Source: Tianweitania sp. UT-5YL-CI-8 (GTDB lineage: Bacteria; Pseudomonadota; Alphaproteobacteria; Rhizobiales; Rhizobiaceae). Taken from it: a stretch of DNA of 64,000 bases. Made by a program: the position numbers and the translations under genes. The DNA lies in NCBI RefSeq assembly GCF_030010215.1, contig NZ_JASCRR010000017.1, forward strand, positions 1-64,000, read 5' to 3'. A model generated the notes under the pieces. That model was not told where the DNA came from, did no database searches, and saw only the letters and a list, made by a program, of their open reading frames with translations. This document shows positions 46,815 to 56,435 of this stretch, one piece after another; position 1 is the first letter of the stretch, and each line of letters starts with the position of its first letter.

Positions 46815-48770
46815 ATGGTCGAAAATTTGCTTTGGAGTCCGTCTGAATCGCAGATCGAGGAGGCCGCCATAACGGCGTTTTCCCGTCAGGCATCAGCACG
46901 AACCGGCGTCTCACTTGCCGATTTCGACGCGCTGCATGCCTGGTCGATTGAGGACCGCGAAGGATTCTGGAACCTCGTCTGGGATTTCTGCGGTATCGCC
47001 GGAGAAAAGGGCGAGCGCATACTGGCCGATGGCGACTTGATGCCCGGCGCGGCCTTCTTCCCCGATGCCAAGCTGAATTTTGCGGAAAACCTTCTGCGCA
47101 AAGGTGGCGATGAAGAAGCGATCGTCTTCCAGGGCGAGGACAACATCACGCGTCGCTGGACGTGGGACGAGTTGCGCGCGCAGGTGTCGCGCATGCAGCA
47201 ATTGTTCGTCTCGCTCGGCGTCAAACAGGGTGACCGGATCGCGGCCATGATGCCCAACATGCCTGAAACCGTGGCGGCGATGCTGGCGACCGCTTCGCTG
47301 GGCGCTATCTGGTCGTCCTGTTCGCCGGATTTCGGCGAGCAAGGCGTCCTCGACCGCTTCGGCCAGATCGAGCCGGTCGTGTTCCTGGCGCCGGACGGCT
47401 ATTGGTATGCCGGCAAACGCATTGATGTGTCGGCCAAAATAGCAACCGTCGCGGGTCAGATGCCTACCCTGCGCAAGGTTCTGGTGGTCGATTATCTCGG
47501 CACTGCCGAGCAAGCCGCGGCCGGCTTGGCCAATGCAGAGACGCTGGACCAGGCGCTCGCGCCGTTTGCCGCCGCAGACATTTCCTACGCGCAGTTGCCC
47601 TTTTCGCACCCGCTCTACATCCTGTTTTCGTCGGGCACGACCGGTATCCCGAAATGCATCGTTCATTCGGCCGGGGGTACGTTGCTGCAGCATGTCAAGG
47701 AACACAGGCTGCATGCCGGGCTGATGGAAGGCGACCGGCTCTTCTACTTCACCACCTGCGGATGGATGATGTGGAACTGGCTGGTGTCGGGCCTCGCTTC
47801 GGGCGCGACGCTTCTTCTCTATGACGGTTCACCTTTCCATCCCGATGGCAATGTGATCTTCGATCTCGCCCAGCGCGAGAAGATGACCTATTTCGGCACG
47901 TCGGCGAAGTTCATCGATTCTGTGCGCAAGGCCGGGCTGCGGCCTATCGAAACGCATGATCTATCGAGCGTGCGCACTGTGTCCTCGACCGGCTCGCCGC
48001 TGTCGCCCGAAGGGTTCGATTTCGTCTATGATGGGATCAAGAAAGACGTCCATCTCGCCTCGATCTCAGGCGGCACCGACATCGTCTCCTGCTTCGTTCT
48101 CGGCGTACCGACGAAACCGGTCTGGAGCGGTGAGATCCAAGGGCCGGGTTTGGGGCTTGCGGTGGATGTCTGGGACGACGACGGCAAGCCGGTACGCCAG
48201 GAAAAGGGCGAACTGGTCTGCACCAAGCCATTTCCGGCCATGCCGATCGGCTTCTGGAACGATCCGGACGGGGTGAAATACCACGCCGCCTATTTCGAGC
48301 GCTTCGACAATATCTGGTGCCATGGCGACTTCGCCGAATGGACGCGGCATGGCGGCATGATCATCCACGGCCGTTCTGACGCGACGCTCAACCCGGGCGG
48401 CGTGCGCATAGGCACTGCCGAAATCTACAACCAGGTCGAACAGATGCCAGAGATCGTCGAGGCGCTCTGCATTGGCCAGACCTGGGATGACGACGTGCGC
48501 GTCGTGCTGTTCGTGCGGCTGGCCGAAGGGATCGTGTTGAACGACGATCTCGAAAAGCGCATTCGCAACAAGATCAGGACAGGAGCGAGCCCGCGCCACG
48601 TTCCCGCGCGAATCATCGCGGTGCAAGACATTCCGCGGACAAAATCCGGCAAGATCACCGAACTCGCCGTGCGCGACGTGGTGCATGGCCGTTCCGTCAA
48701 GAACAAGGAAGCGCTGGCCAATCCGGAAGCGTTGGACCTGTACGCCAACATCCCTGCGCTGCAGAGCTAA
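46815..48770 (+). CDS. acsA2: Acetoacetate--CoA ligase
   Basis: A 651-aa acyl-CoA synthetase activating acetoacetate with ATP and CoA. The AMP-binding P-loop region is [22 protein letters not shown] (A3), then [16 protein letters not shown] and the A8 region [26 protein letters not shown]-terminal [14 protein letters not shown] holds the catalytic Lys. N-terminal [11 protein letters not shown] is specific for acetoacetyl-CoA synthetases. It feeds poly-hydroxybutyrate turnover products back to central metabolism, in line with the phasin nearby; the symbol follows rhizobial usage. Confidence 0.92.
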   Translation: MVENLLWSPSESQIEEAAITAFSRQASARTGVSLADFDALHAWSIEDREGFWNLVWDFCGIAGEKGERILADGDLMPGAAFFPDAKLNFAENLLRKGGDEEAIVFQGEDNITRRWTWDELRAQVSRMQQLFVSLGVKQGDRIAAMMPNMPETVAAMLATASLGAIWSSCSPDFGEQGVLDRFGQIEPVVFLAPDGYWYAGKRIDVSAKIATVAGQMPTLRKVLVVDYLGTAEQAAAGLANAETLDQALAPFAAADISYAQLPFSHPLYILFSSGTTGIPKCIVHSAGGTLLQHVKEHRLHAGLMEGDRLFYFTTCGWMMWNWLVSGLASGATLLLYDGSPFHPDGNVIFDLAQREKMTYFGTSAKFIDSVRKAGLRPIETHDLSSVRTVSSTGSPLSPEGFDFVYDGIKKDVHLASISGGTDIVSCFVLGVPTKPVWSGEIQGPGLGLAVDVWDDDGKPVRQEKGELVCTKPFPAMPIGFWNDPDGVKYHAAYFERFDNIWCHGDFAEWTRHGGMIIHGRSDATLNPGGVRIGTAEIYNQVEQMPEIVEALCIGQTWDDDVRVVLFVRLAEGIVLNDDLEKRIRNKIRTGASPRHVPARIIAVQDIPRTKSGKITELAVRDVVHGRSVKNKEALANPEALDLYANIPALQS

Positions 48771-48819
48771 ACGCGAACGGGAACTTTCCAACAATCCACA
48801 GTTTTTACTGCATCCCTTT

Positions 48820-48850
48820 AAAGGCGTTTTCGGGCGCCTTTTTCTTTTCA
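48820..48850 (+). terminator. Terminator after acsA2
   Basis: AAAGGCG and CGCCTTT form a 7-bp stem around an 8-base loop (TTTTCGGG), followed by TTCTTTT. A typical Rho-independent terminator. Confidence 0.8.
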
Positions 48851-48960
48851 CAATTGCCTGGAACCAGGCTGCATTTCCGCCGTTTTTGCGCACGGACAGA
48901 ATTGTGAATTGCCATTTCCATAACGGCGCGTTACCTTCCGTAACAAACGGAGAGCAAACA

Positions 48961-49059
48961 ATGAGCGAAATTCAAAGAGCCGCCATCGTCACATCTCTGA
49001 TGATTCTGTGCGCCAACGCAGTTCTCGTGGCCGCGATCATCAATTCTGTTCCGCATTAA
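48961..49059 (+). CDS. Small membrane peptide, 32 aa
   Basis: A 32-aa frame coding for a hydrophobic single-pass peptide (IVTSLMILCANAVLVAAIIN core). GGAGAG lies six bases before the ATG, good for translation. It follows the acsA2 terminator, so it has its own promoter. No family recognised; the size class is often missed. Confidence 0.5.
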   Translation: MSEIQRAAIVTSLMILCANAVLVAAIINSVPH

Positions 49060-49100
49060 ACGGGCGGTTCGTTACGCTTGGAATAGGTGGGGTGGCATTC

Positions 49101-50804
49101 CTAGAGATGTGCCTCCGCGTCACGCATCAGGGCGCCGGACAGAAGCAAAACCGGAACCATCGCCGTTAGAATGATGGTCAATGCGGCGGCTGCCCCATCC
49201 TGGGGCACACCGCGCGATGCATTCTCATAGACATGGGTGGCAAGCGTGTTGAAGCCGAAGGGCCGCAACAGGATCGTCGCCGACAGTTCCTTCACCGTGT
49301 CGACAAAGACCAGGACCGCTGCCGTCAGGATAGCAGGACGCAGCAGCGGAAGCAGCACCGACAGCGCGCTCTGCACCGGGGTGCGCCCAAGACTGCGGGC
49401 AGCATCGTCTAGCCCGGCCGGCAGTTTCTCCATCCCCGAACGGATCGACCCTTCGGCGAGGGCTATGAATCTGATCGTGCAGGCAAGCACGACGGCAGCG
49501 GCTGAGCCGGTCAGAAGCAGGCCTGTCGAGAAGCCGAACGTGGCGCGGATGAACGCATCGATCGTGTTGTCGAATCGGGCGAGCGAGAACAGAAGGCCGA
49601 GCCCCAATATGCCGCCTGGCAGCGCATAACCGATCGACGCCAGCCGAACCACGGCGATCATCCCGCGTCCCCGACACAACCGCACCACATTGAGCAGCAG
49701 CAGCGCCACCGCCACCGCCAGCAGCGCAGTCAGCGTCGCGGTCATCAGACTGTTTAACAGCGCCTTGCCGAGCGCCGGAGCGAAGAATTGGTCCATACGC
49801 CGTGAGGCATACTGTCCGAAAATCAGCAGCGGCACTCCGAAACCGCAGAGGATCGGCAACAGCAGCGTCACTGGCATCGCCCAGCGCTTTAAGCCCACAA
49901 TCCGAACCCGCGGAGGGTGTACTTTCATCTGCGTCGAACGGCCGGCGTGATAGCGCTGGCGACGACGCACCCATTGCTCGGCGACAAGCAGCACGAACAC
50001 CAGCAGCAGCATGATCAGCGCAATCTGCGCGCCGCCCTCCAGGCTGTTGCGGTTCAGCCAGGTCGTGTAGACGGCCACGGTCAAGGTGCGGACGCCGAAA
50101 TATTCGGCCGCGCCAACGTCGTTGATGGTTTCCATCAGGACGAGGGCTAGGCCCGCTGCGATGGCGGGACGCGCGACAGGCAGCAGCACGCGCCAAAAGA
50201 CTCGGCGCGGCGATGCGCCCAAGGTGCGGGCAACATCGGCGATGTTGCGTCCCTGCATGAGAAACACCACGCGCGTGGTCATATAGACATAAGGATAAAG
50301 CACGGCAGCCAGCACGAACGCCGTGCCCTGCGTGGTGCGAATATCTGGAAACCAGTAGTCGCGGATGGTCTGGAACCCGAACAGCGCGCGCACCATGCCT
50401 TGCACAGGACCATGGAAATGCAGGAACTCGCCATAGGCGTAGGCGGCGAGATAGGGCGGCACCGCAAATGGCAGCACAAGCATCCAGGACAGCGTCTTAC
50501 GGAACGGGAAGTCGTAGGCCACCACAGCCCAGGCCGATGCAACGCCGACGACACCGGTCATCGCAGCGACAAGCGACATCAGCAGGAGTGTGGAGCGGAT
50601 CGAACCTGGAAGCACGTTCTGGACGAGATGCGGCCAGTCTTCGCCCGTGCCCGACAGGGCAACGAAAACGAGGGCGATGATCGGCAACAGCACGATTCCG
50701 CTGACAAGCAGAGCAGCGCTGCGCAGCAAAGGGTGGCGCGGCGGGCGCACGGCATCGACAGCCTTGCGGCTCCCCATACTGTTCACGCTTGCGACCTGCC
50801 CCAA
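49101..50804 (-). CDS. fbpB: Iron(III) ABC transporter permease (fused FbpB type)
   Basis: A 567-aa membrane protein made of two six-helix permease halves. EAA-type loops are visible: ADVARTLGASPRRVFWRVLLPVARPAIAAG in the first half and DDAARSLGRTPVQSALSVLLPLLRPAILTA in the second. Such fused permeases belong to Fe(III) uptake (SfuB/FbpB). It lies 72 bp after the binding-protein gene, past a strong hairpin at 50823. No ATP-binding subunit gene follows, so the energiser must be encoded elsewhere. Confidence 0.92.
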   Translation of the reverse strand: MGQVASVNSMGSRKAVDAVRPPRHPLLRSAALLVSGIVLLPIIALVFVALSGTGEDWPHLVQNVLPGSIRSTLLLMSLVAAMTGVVGVASAWAVVAYDFPFRKTLSWMLVLPFAVPPYLAAYAYGEFLHFHGPVQGMVRALFGFQTIRDYWFPDIRTTQGTAFVLAAVLYPYVYMTTRVVFLMQGRNIADVARTLGASPRRVFWRVLLPVARPAIAAGLALVLMETINDVGAAEYFGVRTLTVAVYTTWLNRNSLEGGAQIALIMLLLVFVLLVAEQWVRRRQRYHAGRSTQMKVHPPRVRIVGLKRWAMPVTLLLPILCGFGVPLLIFGQYASRRMDQFFAPALGKALLNSLMTATLTALLAVAVALLLLNVVRLCRGRGMIAVVRLASIGYALPGGILGLGLLFSLARFDNTIDAFIRATFGFSTGLLLTGSAAAVVLACTIRFIALAEGSIRSGMEKLPAGLDDAARSLGRTPVQSALSVLLPLLRPAILTAAVLVFVDTVKELSATILLRPFGFNTLATHVYENASRGVPQDGAAAALTIILTAMVPVLLLSGALMRDAEAHL

Positions 50805-50822
50805 ACCAGACCCTCCAAACGA

Positions 50823-50855
50823 CGAAACCGGGCCGATTGGATCGGCCCGGTTTCG
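50823..50855 (-). promoter_or_regulatory. 15-bp hairpin between iron binding-protein and permease genes
   Basis: CGAAACCGGGCCGAT (50823-50837) and its complement (50841-50855) are separated by TGG: a perfect 15-bp stem. No T-run follows on the minus strand, so it is more likely an mRNA end-protecting or attenuating stem than a strict terminator. It would leave more binding protein than permease. Confidence 0.7.
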
Positions 50856-50876
50856 AAGACTTTTATCGGCGACCGA

Positions 50877-51914
50877 TCAAGAGGACGGGCCATCATCCAG
50901 GCCGACGCGGTCGACCATCTCGGAAGCCTGCTTGCGATATTTCGCAATGTCGGCCAGCGGCAGCGTGTCGGCCTTGAGTTTTCCGAACGCCTTGACCGTC
51001 TCCGAAGGCTCCAGGCCGGGCTCGACCGGATATTCGTAGTTTGCCTCGGCATAGACCTGCTGTGCCTTATGGCTCGCCAGGAACTCGATCAGCTTGACGG
51101 CGTTGTCGCGGTTCGGCGCATGCTTGGCGAGCGCTGCACCCGAGATATTGACGTGGGTAAGGCCGTTCTCGAAGGTTGGGAAGAGCACGTTGATCGCGTT
51201 GCCCCACTCCTTCTCCTTCGGATCCTTCTCATTGTTGCGCATCAGGCCGACATAATAGGTGTTGCCGATGGCAATGTCGCACTCGCCCGCCGCAATGGCG
51301 CCAGCCTGCGGACGGTCGCCGCCGTCGGGCTTCTTGGCGAGATTGGCCTTGAGGCCTTTCATCCACTCTTCGGTTTTTTCCGCACCCCAATGCGAGATTG
51401 CAGCTGAGAACAGCGCCAGATTGTAATCGTGCTGGCCCGAACGCATGCAAATCTTGCCCTTCCACTTCGGGTCGGCCAGATCGGCATAGGTGATCGCGGT
51501 GTCTTGCACGCGGTCCTTCGAGGCATAGACGACACGGGCGCGCTTGGTGACGCCAAACCAGTTGCCTTCCGGATCGCGATACTCGGCCGGCAGTTCAGCG
51601 TTGAGCTTTTCATCGATCAGAGGCTGGGTGACGCCCTTTTCCTTGGCCGAGGTCAAACGCGAAATGTCGACCGTCATAATGACGTCGGCGGGCGAGTTCT
51701 CGCCTTCAGCGAGGATGCGCTCTTCAAGGCCCTTGTCGAGAAACAGGACTTCGGTCTGGATGCCGGTCTCTGCCGTGAAGGCCTCGAGCACGGGCTTGAT
51801 CAGGTCAGGCTGACGATAGGTGTAGATGTTGACGGTGCCGTCGGCCAAAGCCGAGGTGGCAAACAATGCGGCAAGCGCAAAAGCGCCTAGGCCCGAAGTC
51901 TTTGTGGAAATCAT
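50877..51914 (-). CDS. fbpA: Iron(III) ABC transporter substrate-binding protein
   Basis: A 345-aa periplasmic binding protein. The signal peptide is MISTKTSGLGAFALAALFATSALA; the mature start DGTVNIYTYRQPDLIKPV is typical of FbpA/FutA. Tyr residues that bind iron are in GNTYYVGLM (paired YY), and the family motifs DVIMTVDISRL and VSGxALAKHAPN are present. The start at 51914 has AGGGAG upstream. Upstream lies an Irr-type box, so expression should rise when iron is scarce. Confidence 0.93.
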   Translation of the reverse strand: MISTKTSGLGAFALAALFATSALADGTVNIYTYRQPDLIKPVLEAFTAETGIQTEVLFLDKGLEERILAEGENSPADVIMTVDISRLTSAKEKGVTQPLIDEKLNAELPAEYRDPEGNWFGVTKRARVVYASKDRVQDTAITYADLADPKWKGKICMRSGQHDYNLALFSAAISHWGAEKTEEWMKGLKANLAKKPDGGDRPQAGAIAAGECDIAIGNTYYVGLMRNNEKDPKEKEWGNAINVLFPTFENGLTHVNISGAALAKHAPNRDNAVKLIEFLASHKAQQVYAEANYEYPVEPGLEPSETVKAFGKLKADTLPLADIAKYRKQASEMVDRVGLDDGPSS

Positions 51915-52033
51915 AGTGACGTCTCCCTGCCAAATGGCTTCGCCGGCAGCACGAGGCTGCCGGACCCTCAAACAGCGCCTATATGCTCAAGCGGAGTGGA
52001 CTAATCAACTATAAAGATCAACAAAATCAATTA

Positions 52034-52050
52034 TTTGGAATAGTTCTAAA
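52034..52050. promoter_or_regulatory. Iron control element (Irr box) upstream of fbpAB
   Basis: TTTGGAA-TAG-TTCTAAA differs at one position from the palindromic ICE box (as I recall it TTTAGAA-N3-TTCTAAA) bound by the rhizobial regulator Irr. It lies 120 bp upstream of the fbpA start. Match seen; binding inferred. Confidence 0.6.
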
Positions 52051-52166
52051 GTGGAGGGTTTGGCACAGATTTCAACGCTTTGATCAACGAGTTCATACGA
52101 ATGCAAGTTACGGTCACGAAAATGTGACCAGCGGGGTGTCATGCGACATCCGCGCAGATCGAAAGT

Positions 52167-55100
52167 TTACTCTGCCAAAACGCGCGTGGAGGGGAAAATG
52201 ACCTCGACCAGCGTTCCCTCTCCCGGCGTCGAGGTGATGGTGAAGCGGGCGCGGTTGGCCTCTACCATGGCTTTGGTCAGCGGCAATCCAAGACCCGTGC
52301 CGTCGCCGCGCGGGCGCTTGAGCGAGTTGATCTGCTTGAACGGCTTCATCGCCTGCTCGATCTCGGCCTGTGTCATACCAACACCGGTGTCGCGCACCCG
52401 CAAAGCGATGTCGCCGCTCGGCTCATATGACGTCGAAACGATCACCTGCCCGCCTGCCTGGGTGTAGCGAACGGCATTCGACAACACGTTGAGCGCAATC
52501 TGGCGCAGGCTGCGCATATCGGCAACCACCTCCGGCAGGCGCGAAGCGAAGCTGGACCGGATGATGACGCGCTCGCGATTGGCCTGCGGCTGCATCAGCG
52601 CGACCGTCTCGGACAGCACATCGTTGATGGAGACGGCTTCGTAATCCATCTCCTGCTGGCCGGCCTCGATCTTCGAGATATCGAGCAGATCATTGACGAG
52701 ATCGAGCACGTGATTGCCCGATCGATTGATGTCGCGGAGATAGTCGCGATAGCGGTCATTGGCTACGGGACCGAATTTCTCGTCCATCATCAGTTCGGAA
52801 AAGCCGATGATGGCGTTGAGCGGCGTGCGGATTTCATGGCTGATCCGCGCCAGGAAGTCGGTCTTCTGCGACGAGGCACGTTCGGCGATTGAGCGCGCCT
52901 GCGTCAATTCTTCCTCCGCGCGCTTCCAGGGCGTGATGTCGCGCACCACCGCGCAGTAGCCGCTGTCATGCGGCAACTTGCCGATGCTCATGAACATCGG
53001 GATGAAACCGCCCTCGGCCTCGCGACCGATGACATTGCGTCCATCGTTGAGCACGCTGGCCACGCCGTTATCCGCCAAGCCGTTGAGATAATCCTGAACG
53101 GCGCGCTGGCTTTCGATGGCAAACAGCGCGGTGAAAGGCTTGCCGGCGACCTCGTCGCTGTCTTGGCCGAACAGCGCTTCCGCCGGCCGGCTGATGGAGC
53201 GGATGTTGCCATCCAGGTCGATCAGAACCACGCCATCGGTGGCGGTATCGATGATTGCCCGCATCTCGGCCACGCGCGTCTGCAAGGCGGAAACCATCGA
53301 AGCGGCGCCGGCAACGTTCTCGTCGTCCTCGCTGTTGGCAGGCTTGACCACCAGCATCAGCGCCTTGCGGCCGCGCCAAGGCACGGAACGCAGCAGCGCT
53401 TCGACGGCGAATTCCGCACCGTCCCTTCCGCGCATTTTCAGGTGCCGGTCTGCATCGACGACATCGGAGAGATGATCGACGAACAGGCTGCCGAGCCCGC
53501 CGGCCATTTCTATATCGTCGAGCGACGCGTGACCGATAAGGGCCAGGAATTCCGGGTTGGCATAATGCAGCCGGTCGCCAGAGTGGATCAGCACCGGAAG
53601 CGGCATCCGCTCCAGCAGAGCGTTGTCGGCCGGCGGGTGATCTTCTGCATCGGCCTCGACCTGCTCCGCGGACGGTTCAGGCACTGCTTCCTCACGACGC
53701 GGTAGTGTGGAAACATCCTCCGCCACGGAGGTTTCCTCCGGTGCGTTTACGGGCAGCGCGGTTTCAACCCGCTGTGCAGCGACGGTTTCCTCCGAGGACT
53801 CCGCTTGCGGCACCTCGGCTATCTGAGGCGGCACGTATTCGACAGCAGGCTTCTTCAGCGTTTCGGCGGCTTCCTGGGTGGTCGCCGCGACCTGCTGCGG
53901 CGTCATGTCCGCAGGTTCGGCACGCGCTGGAACGTCCGGTTCGGGCGCGAGCACTGGTGGTTCAGATCCGGTCGTTTTCCGCAACCGGTCGCCGATTTCG
54001 CGGAACGCGGTGCGCTCGACGGGAGACAGAGTCTTGCCATTGTCCAGATAGGCGTCGGCAGGCCGATGCGCGGCGAGGCGGATGACATTTTCGGCAGCGG
54101 CAGGTTGTTCGTCGGGCGTCGCCGGCACCTCAGGCTCATCGGCTGGAGTAACGGGAACCTCCGGCTCCACTTCGTCCGTACGTGCGTTGGGTACGAGCGC
54201 CAACCCGATGCGTTCGGGATCGACAACCGATTCCGATGGGCGAAGAACGCCAAACCCTCTGAACCCTTCGAAAACACGGTCGCGGCTATAGACCGGCAAA
54301 GCCGCCAGATCGACAGGCACCTTGCGGTCCGTTCCGGCCACCGGCCACAGCACCATCTTACCCGACCACGTATCGCGCCGTTCCAGAAGGGCTGTAATCT
54401 CTTCGTCCGGATCGAGTGCGAAGGTCATCGAAACATCGTGGAACAGCCGCCCGATCACATCGGCGGCGCGTTCTCCCACAACGCCGGCAAATTCCGGCGA
54501 GATCGCGCTGAACAGCCCCTCGGCATCCGTCCGCCAGACGAACCGCACCGCAGGCGCATCGTCATGAAGGCCGTCGGCGAGCGTCGCCGGCTTTTCCGCC
54601 GGCGGCGTCGAAGCATGTTCCGGCACCGGTGAAACTGTTGCCGCGACAGGCGGCTGTTCGATGGCCGGCGAAACTTCGACAGAAGCCGTCTTGGGTTCCT
54701 CGACCGGGGCAACGCTTTCCCGCGCGGCATGGTCGCGTTCGTCGACGACGACAAGAAGATAACGGACGGGATCGTCGGTCAAGCGCGCCACTCCGACAGG
54801 CAAGCGGCCGCCGGGCACCGACAACACGCGCTTGAGCAGGCGCTGTCCTTGCTGCCCAAACTCGGCGACGAGTTGCGCGACCCGGAAAGGCTCGAGCGAA
54901 AGGCTGGAGAACCCATCCGAGGCCGCTTCGACCTGCCCCTGCGCATCGAGAAACGCCAGGAAATGACCGGGTTCACTGAACCCACCGACAGCATGCCGGA
55001 CGATATCGGCCTCGTCCTTCGCGTCGGTCTGCGCAGCAGGAACGGCCAGCAGTATGCCCTGTTCGCCATCCGGCAAGGTCACTGCGCTGGCAAGGAAGGC

Positions 55101-55397
55101 TATGGCGCGGCTTTGCATGCCGGTCGCCAAGCGAACCAGAATCGACCGGTCGCGCCCGATATCGGGGAAGCCGCTGGTCGCGGCAATCTGCCGGCGGGCC
55201 GTCAAGCCAAGACGCGAGGATGCGCCGATCATATCTTCGACCGCGTCATGCCCAAAGATCGCAGCCCCCGGGCCGTTGGCCCAGATTACCTGATCAAGAT
55301 CGGTGGACAGGATCGCCAAGGCATCGCCGGCAGCAAAACGCTGCCTGACCTGGTCGAGGATCGCGACATCCAGAAATGAGTAGGCTGCTGACGGCAT
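52167..55397 (-). CDS. pdhS: PdhS/CbrA-like PAS sensor histidine kinase
   Basis: A 1076-aa soluble hybrid-free histidine kinase. PAS-like regions lie at about 1-105, 290-390, 600-690 and 715-830, with a long Pro/Glu-rich linker (about 400-590). The H-box HEIRTPLNAIIGFSELM has the phosphorylated H854. The DHp stretch FGPVANDRYRDYLRDINRSGNHVLDLVNDLLDISKIEAG is characteristic of the PleC/DivJ/PdhS family that acts on DivK. The ATPase domain ends the protein. From memory, S. meliloti cbrA also lies near a phasin and the pot genes, so this is probably its orthologue; the exact paralogue is inferred. Confidence 0.85.
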   Translation of the reverse strand: MPSAAYSFLDVAILDQVRQRFAAGDALAILSTDLDQVIWANGPGAAIFGHDAVEDMIGASSRLGLTARRQIAATSGFPDIGRDRSILVRLATGMQSRAIAFLASAVTLPDGEQGILLAVPAAQTDAKDEADIVRHAVGGFSEPGHFLAFLDAQGQVEAASDGFSSLSLEPFRVAQLVAEFGQQGQRLLKRVLSVPGGRLPVGVARLTDDPVRYLLVVVDERDHAARESVAPVEEPKTASVEVSPAIEQPPVAATVSPVPEHASTPPAEKPATLADGLHDDAPAVRFVWRTDAEGLFSAISPEFAGVVGERAADVIGRLFHDVSMTFALDPDEEITALLERRDTWSGKMVLWPVAGTDRKVPVDLAALPVYSRDRVFEGFRGFGVLRPSESVVDPERIGLALVPNARTDEVEPEVPVTPADEPEVPATPDEQPAAAENVIRLAAHRPADAYLDNGKTLSPVERTAFREIGDRLRKTTGSEPPVLAPEPDVPARAEPADMTPQQVAATTQEAAETLKKPAVEYVPPQIAEVPQAESSEETVAAQRVETALPVNAPEETSVAEDVSTLPRREEAVPEPSAEQVEADAEDHPPADNALLERMPLPVLIHSGDRLHYANPEFLALIGHASLDDIEMAGGLGSLFVDHLSDVVDADRHLKMRGRDGAEFAVEALLRSVPWRGRKALMLVVKPANSEDDENVAGAASMVSALQTRVAEMRAIIDTATDGVVLIDLDGNIRSISRPAEALFGQDSDEVAGKPFTALFAIESQRAVQDYLNGLADNGVASVLNDGRNVIGREAEGGFIPMFMSIGKLPHDSGYCAVVRDITPWKRAEEELTQARSIAERASSQKTDFLARISHEIRTPLNAIIGFSELMMDEKFGPVANDRYRDYLRDINRSGNHVLDLVNDLLDISKIEAGQQEMDYEAVSINDVLSETVALMQPQANRERVIIRSSFASRLPEVVADMRSLRQIALNVLSNAVRYTQAGGQVIVSTSYEPSGDIALRVRDTGVGMTQAEIEQAMKPFKQINSLKRPRGDGTGLGLPLTKAMVEANRARFTITSTPGEGTLVEVIFPSTRVLAE

Positions 55398-55529
55398 TCT
55401 TTGTCCCTGCCTGGCGCGGGCATTCTAAATTAACGCTTCGTTAATAAAAGCAGACAGCCGCCACGTCCATCAAACATGGCCTTGTGCTGCCGGTTTCCGC
55501 ACCATGTGGTTAACGGCGAGATTTTTTGG

Positions 55530-55557
55530 TGCAGTGCAACATAAATATTGCAACGCA
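55530..55557. promoter_or_regulatory. Two TGC-N3-GCA sites upstream of the phasin gene
   Basis: TGCAGTGCA (55530-55538) and TGCAACGCA (55549-55557) are spaced 19 bp apart, about two helix turns, some 75 bp before the phasin ATG. They fit the TGC...GCA half sites of PhaR, which represses phasin genes until granules form. Site seen; regulator inferred. Confidence 0.5.
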
Positions 55558-55631
55558 GCATAAGGGGTGCTATATGTCATTCATCGACATAAAAGGCCTT
55601 CGTGAAGGTCTATCAAGGCAAAGGATGGAAA

Positions 55632-56090
55632 ATGTCCAAGACCAAGACTGCCGAATTCGTAGAAAACGTTGAATTCCCCACTTTCGACGTCTCCAAGGCA
55701 ACCGACCAGCTCCGCACTTTTACCGAAAAGGGCGTCGAGCAGTCGAAAGAGGCTTATGCCAAGATCAAAACCGGCGCTGAAGAAGCCCAGAAGACGATCG
55801 AAACCACCTTCGAGACCGTGAAGACGGCTTCGAACGACATGTCCTACAAGACCATTGCCGCCCTGCGCACCAACACCGAGCTGGGTTTTGCTCATCTTGA
55901 GTCGCTGCTGGGCGCCAAGTCGCTTTCGGAGGTCTTTGAGCTCCAGACCTCGTTCCTCCGCAAGCGCATCGAACTGTCGGTCGAGCAGGCAAAGGACTTC
56001 CAGGCTGTCGCCACCAAGGTCGCCGAGGACGTCACCAAGCCGGCCAAGATCGCTTTCGAGAAGGCTTTCACCGAACTCAAGGTTGCTTAA
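55632..56090 (+). CDS. phaP: Phasin family protein
   Basis: A 152-aa mostly helical protein coating polyhydroxybutyrate granules. The Phasin_2 pattern shows in EQSKEAYAKIKTGAEEAQKTIETTFETVKTASNDMSYKTIAALRTNTELGFAHLESLLGAKSLSEVFELQTSFLRKRIE and the tail ...KPAKIAFEKAF. AAAGGA lies six bases before the ATG at 55632. A terminator follows, so the gene is transcribed alone. It fits with the acetoacetate ligase in this window for polyhydroxybutyrate storage. Confidence 0.93.
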   Translation: MSKTKTAEFVENVEFPTFDVSKATDQLRTFTEKGVEQSKEAYAKIKTGAEEAQKTIETTFETVKTASNDMSYKTIAALRTNTELGFAHLESLLGAKSLSEVFELQTSFLRKRIELSVEQAKDFQAVATKVAEDVTKPAKIAFEKAFTELKVA

Positions 56091-56186
56091 ACCGGCGCCT
56101 TCGAAATACCCGGCGGGCGGTTCCTCCTCCCTCTGCCCTCCGGGCTAAAAGGCCAGTACCTCCTCCCGCTGGCCAGACACAAGGAA

Positions 56187-56218
56187 AAGACCGGCACCTC
56201 CTCCCGCCGGTCTTTTTC
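56187..56218 (+). terminator. Terminator after phaP
   Basis: AAGACCGGC and GCCGGTCTT form a 9-bp stem with a loop of ten bases, followed by TTTCTG. The gap before it carries three similar CCTCCTCCC runs. Confidence 0.8.
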
Positions 56219-56358
56219 TGTTGTGGGGTACCCTTTCCTAAGCAATTCGAGTTTTCTCGCACACGGTTTCGCAGGCTGTGAAATACCCGGCCACGTGTCG
56301 TAAAAGCCTTGAAATGTCATTCAAGAGGCCGTATGGACGCTTCGCGAAAGCAAGATGT

Positions 56359-56435
56359 GCGGTTGTAGCTCAGTTGGTTAGAGCGCCGGATTGTGGATCC
56401 GGAGGTCGGTGGTTCAAGCCCACCCAACCGTACCA
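56359..56435 (+). tRNA. tRNA-His (GTG anticodon), without G-1
   Basis: A 77-nt tRNA with a regular cloverleaf: acceptor GCGGTTG, D-arm GCTCAGTTGGTTAGAGC, anticodon arm with loop TTGTGGA (anticodon GTG), T-arm GGTTCAAGCC, and encoded CCA. The acceptor begins with G1 opposite U72 and the discriminator is A73; the base before G1 is T, so the normal extra G-1 paired with C73 is not encoded. This is the unusual alphaproteobacterial tRNA-His form. Confidence 0.97.
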
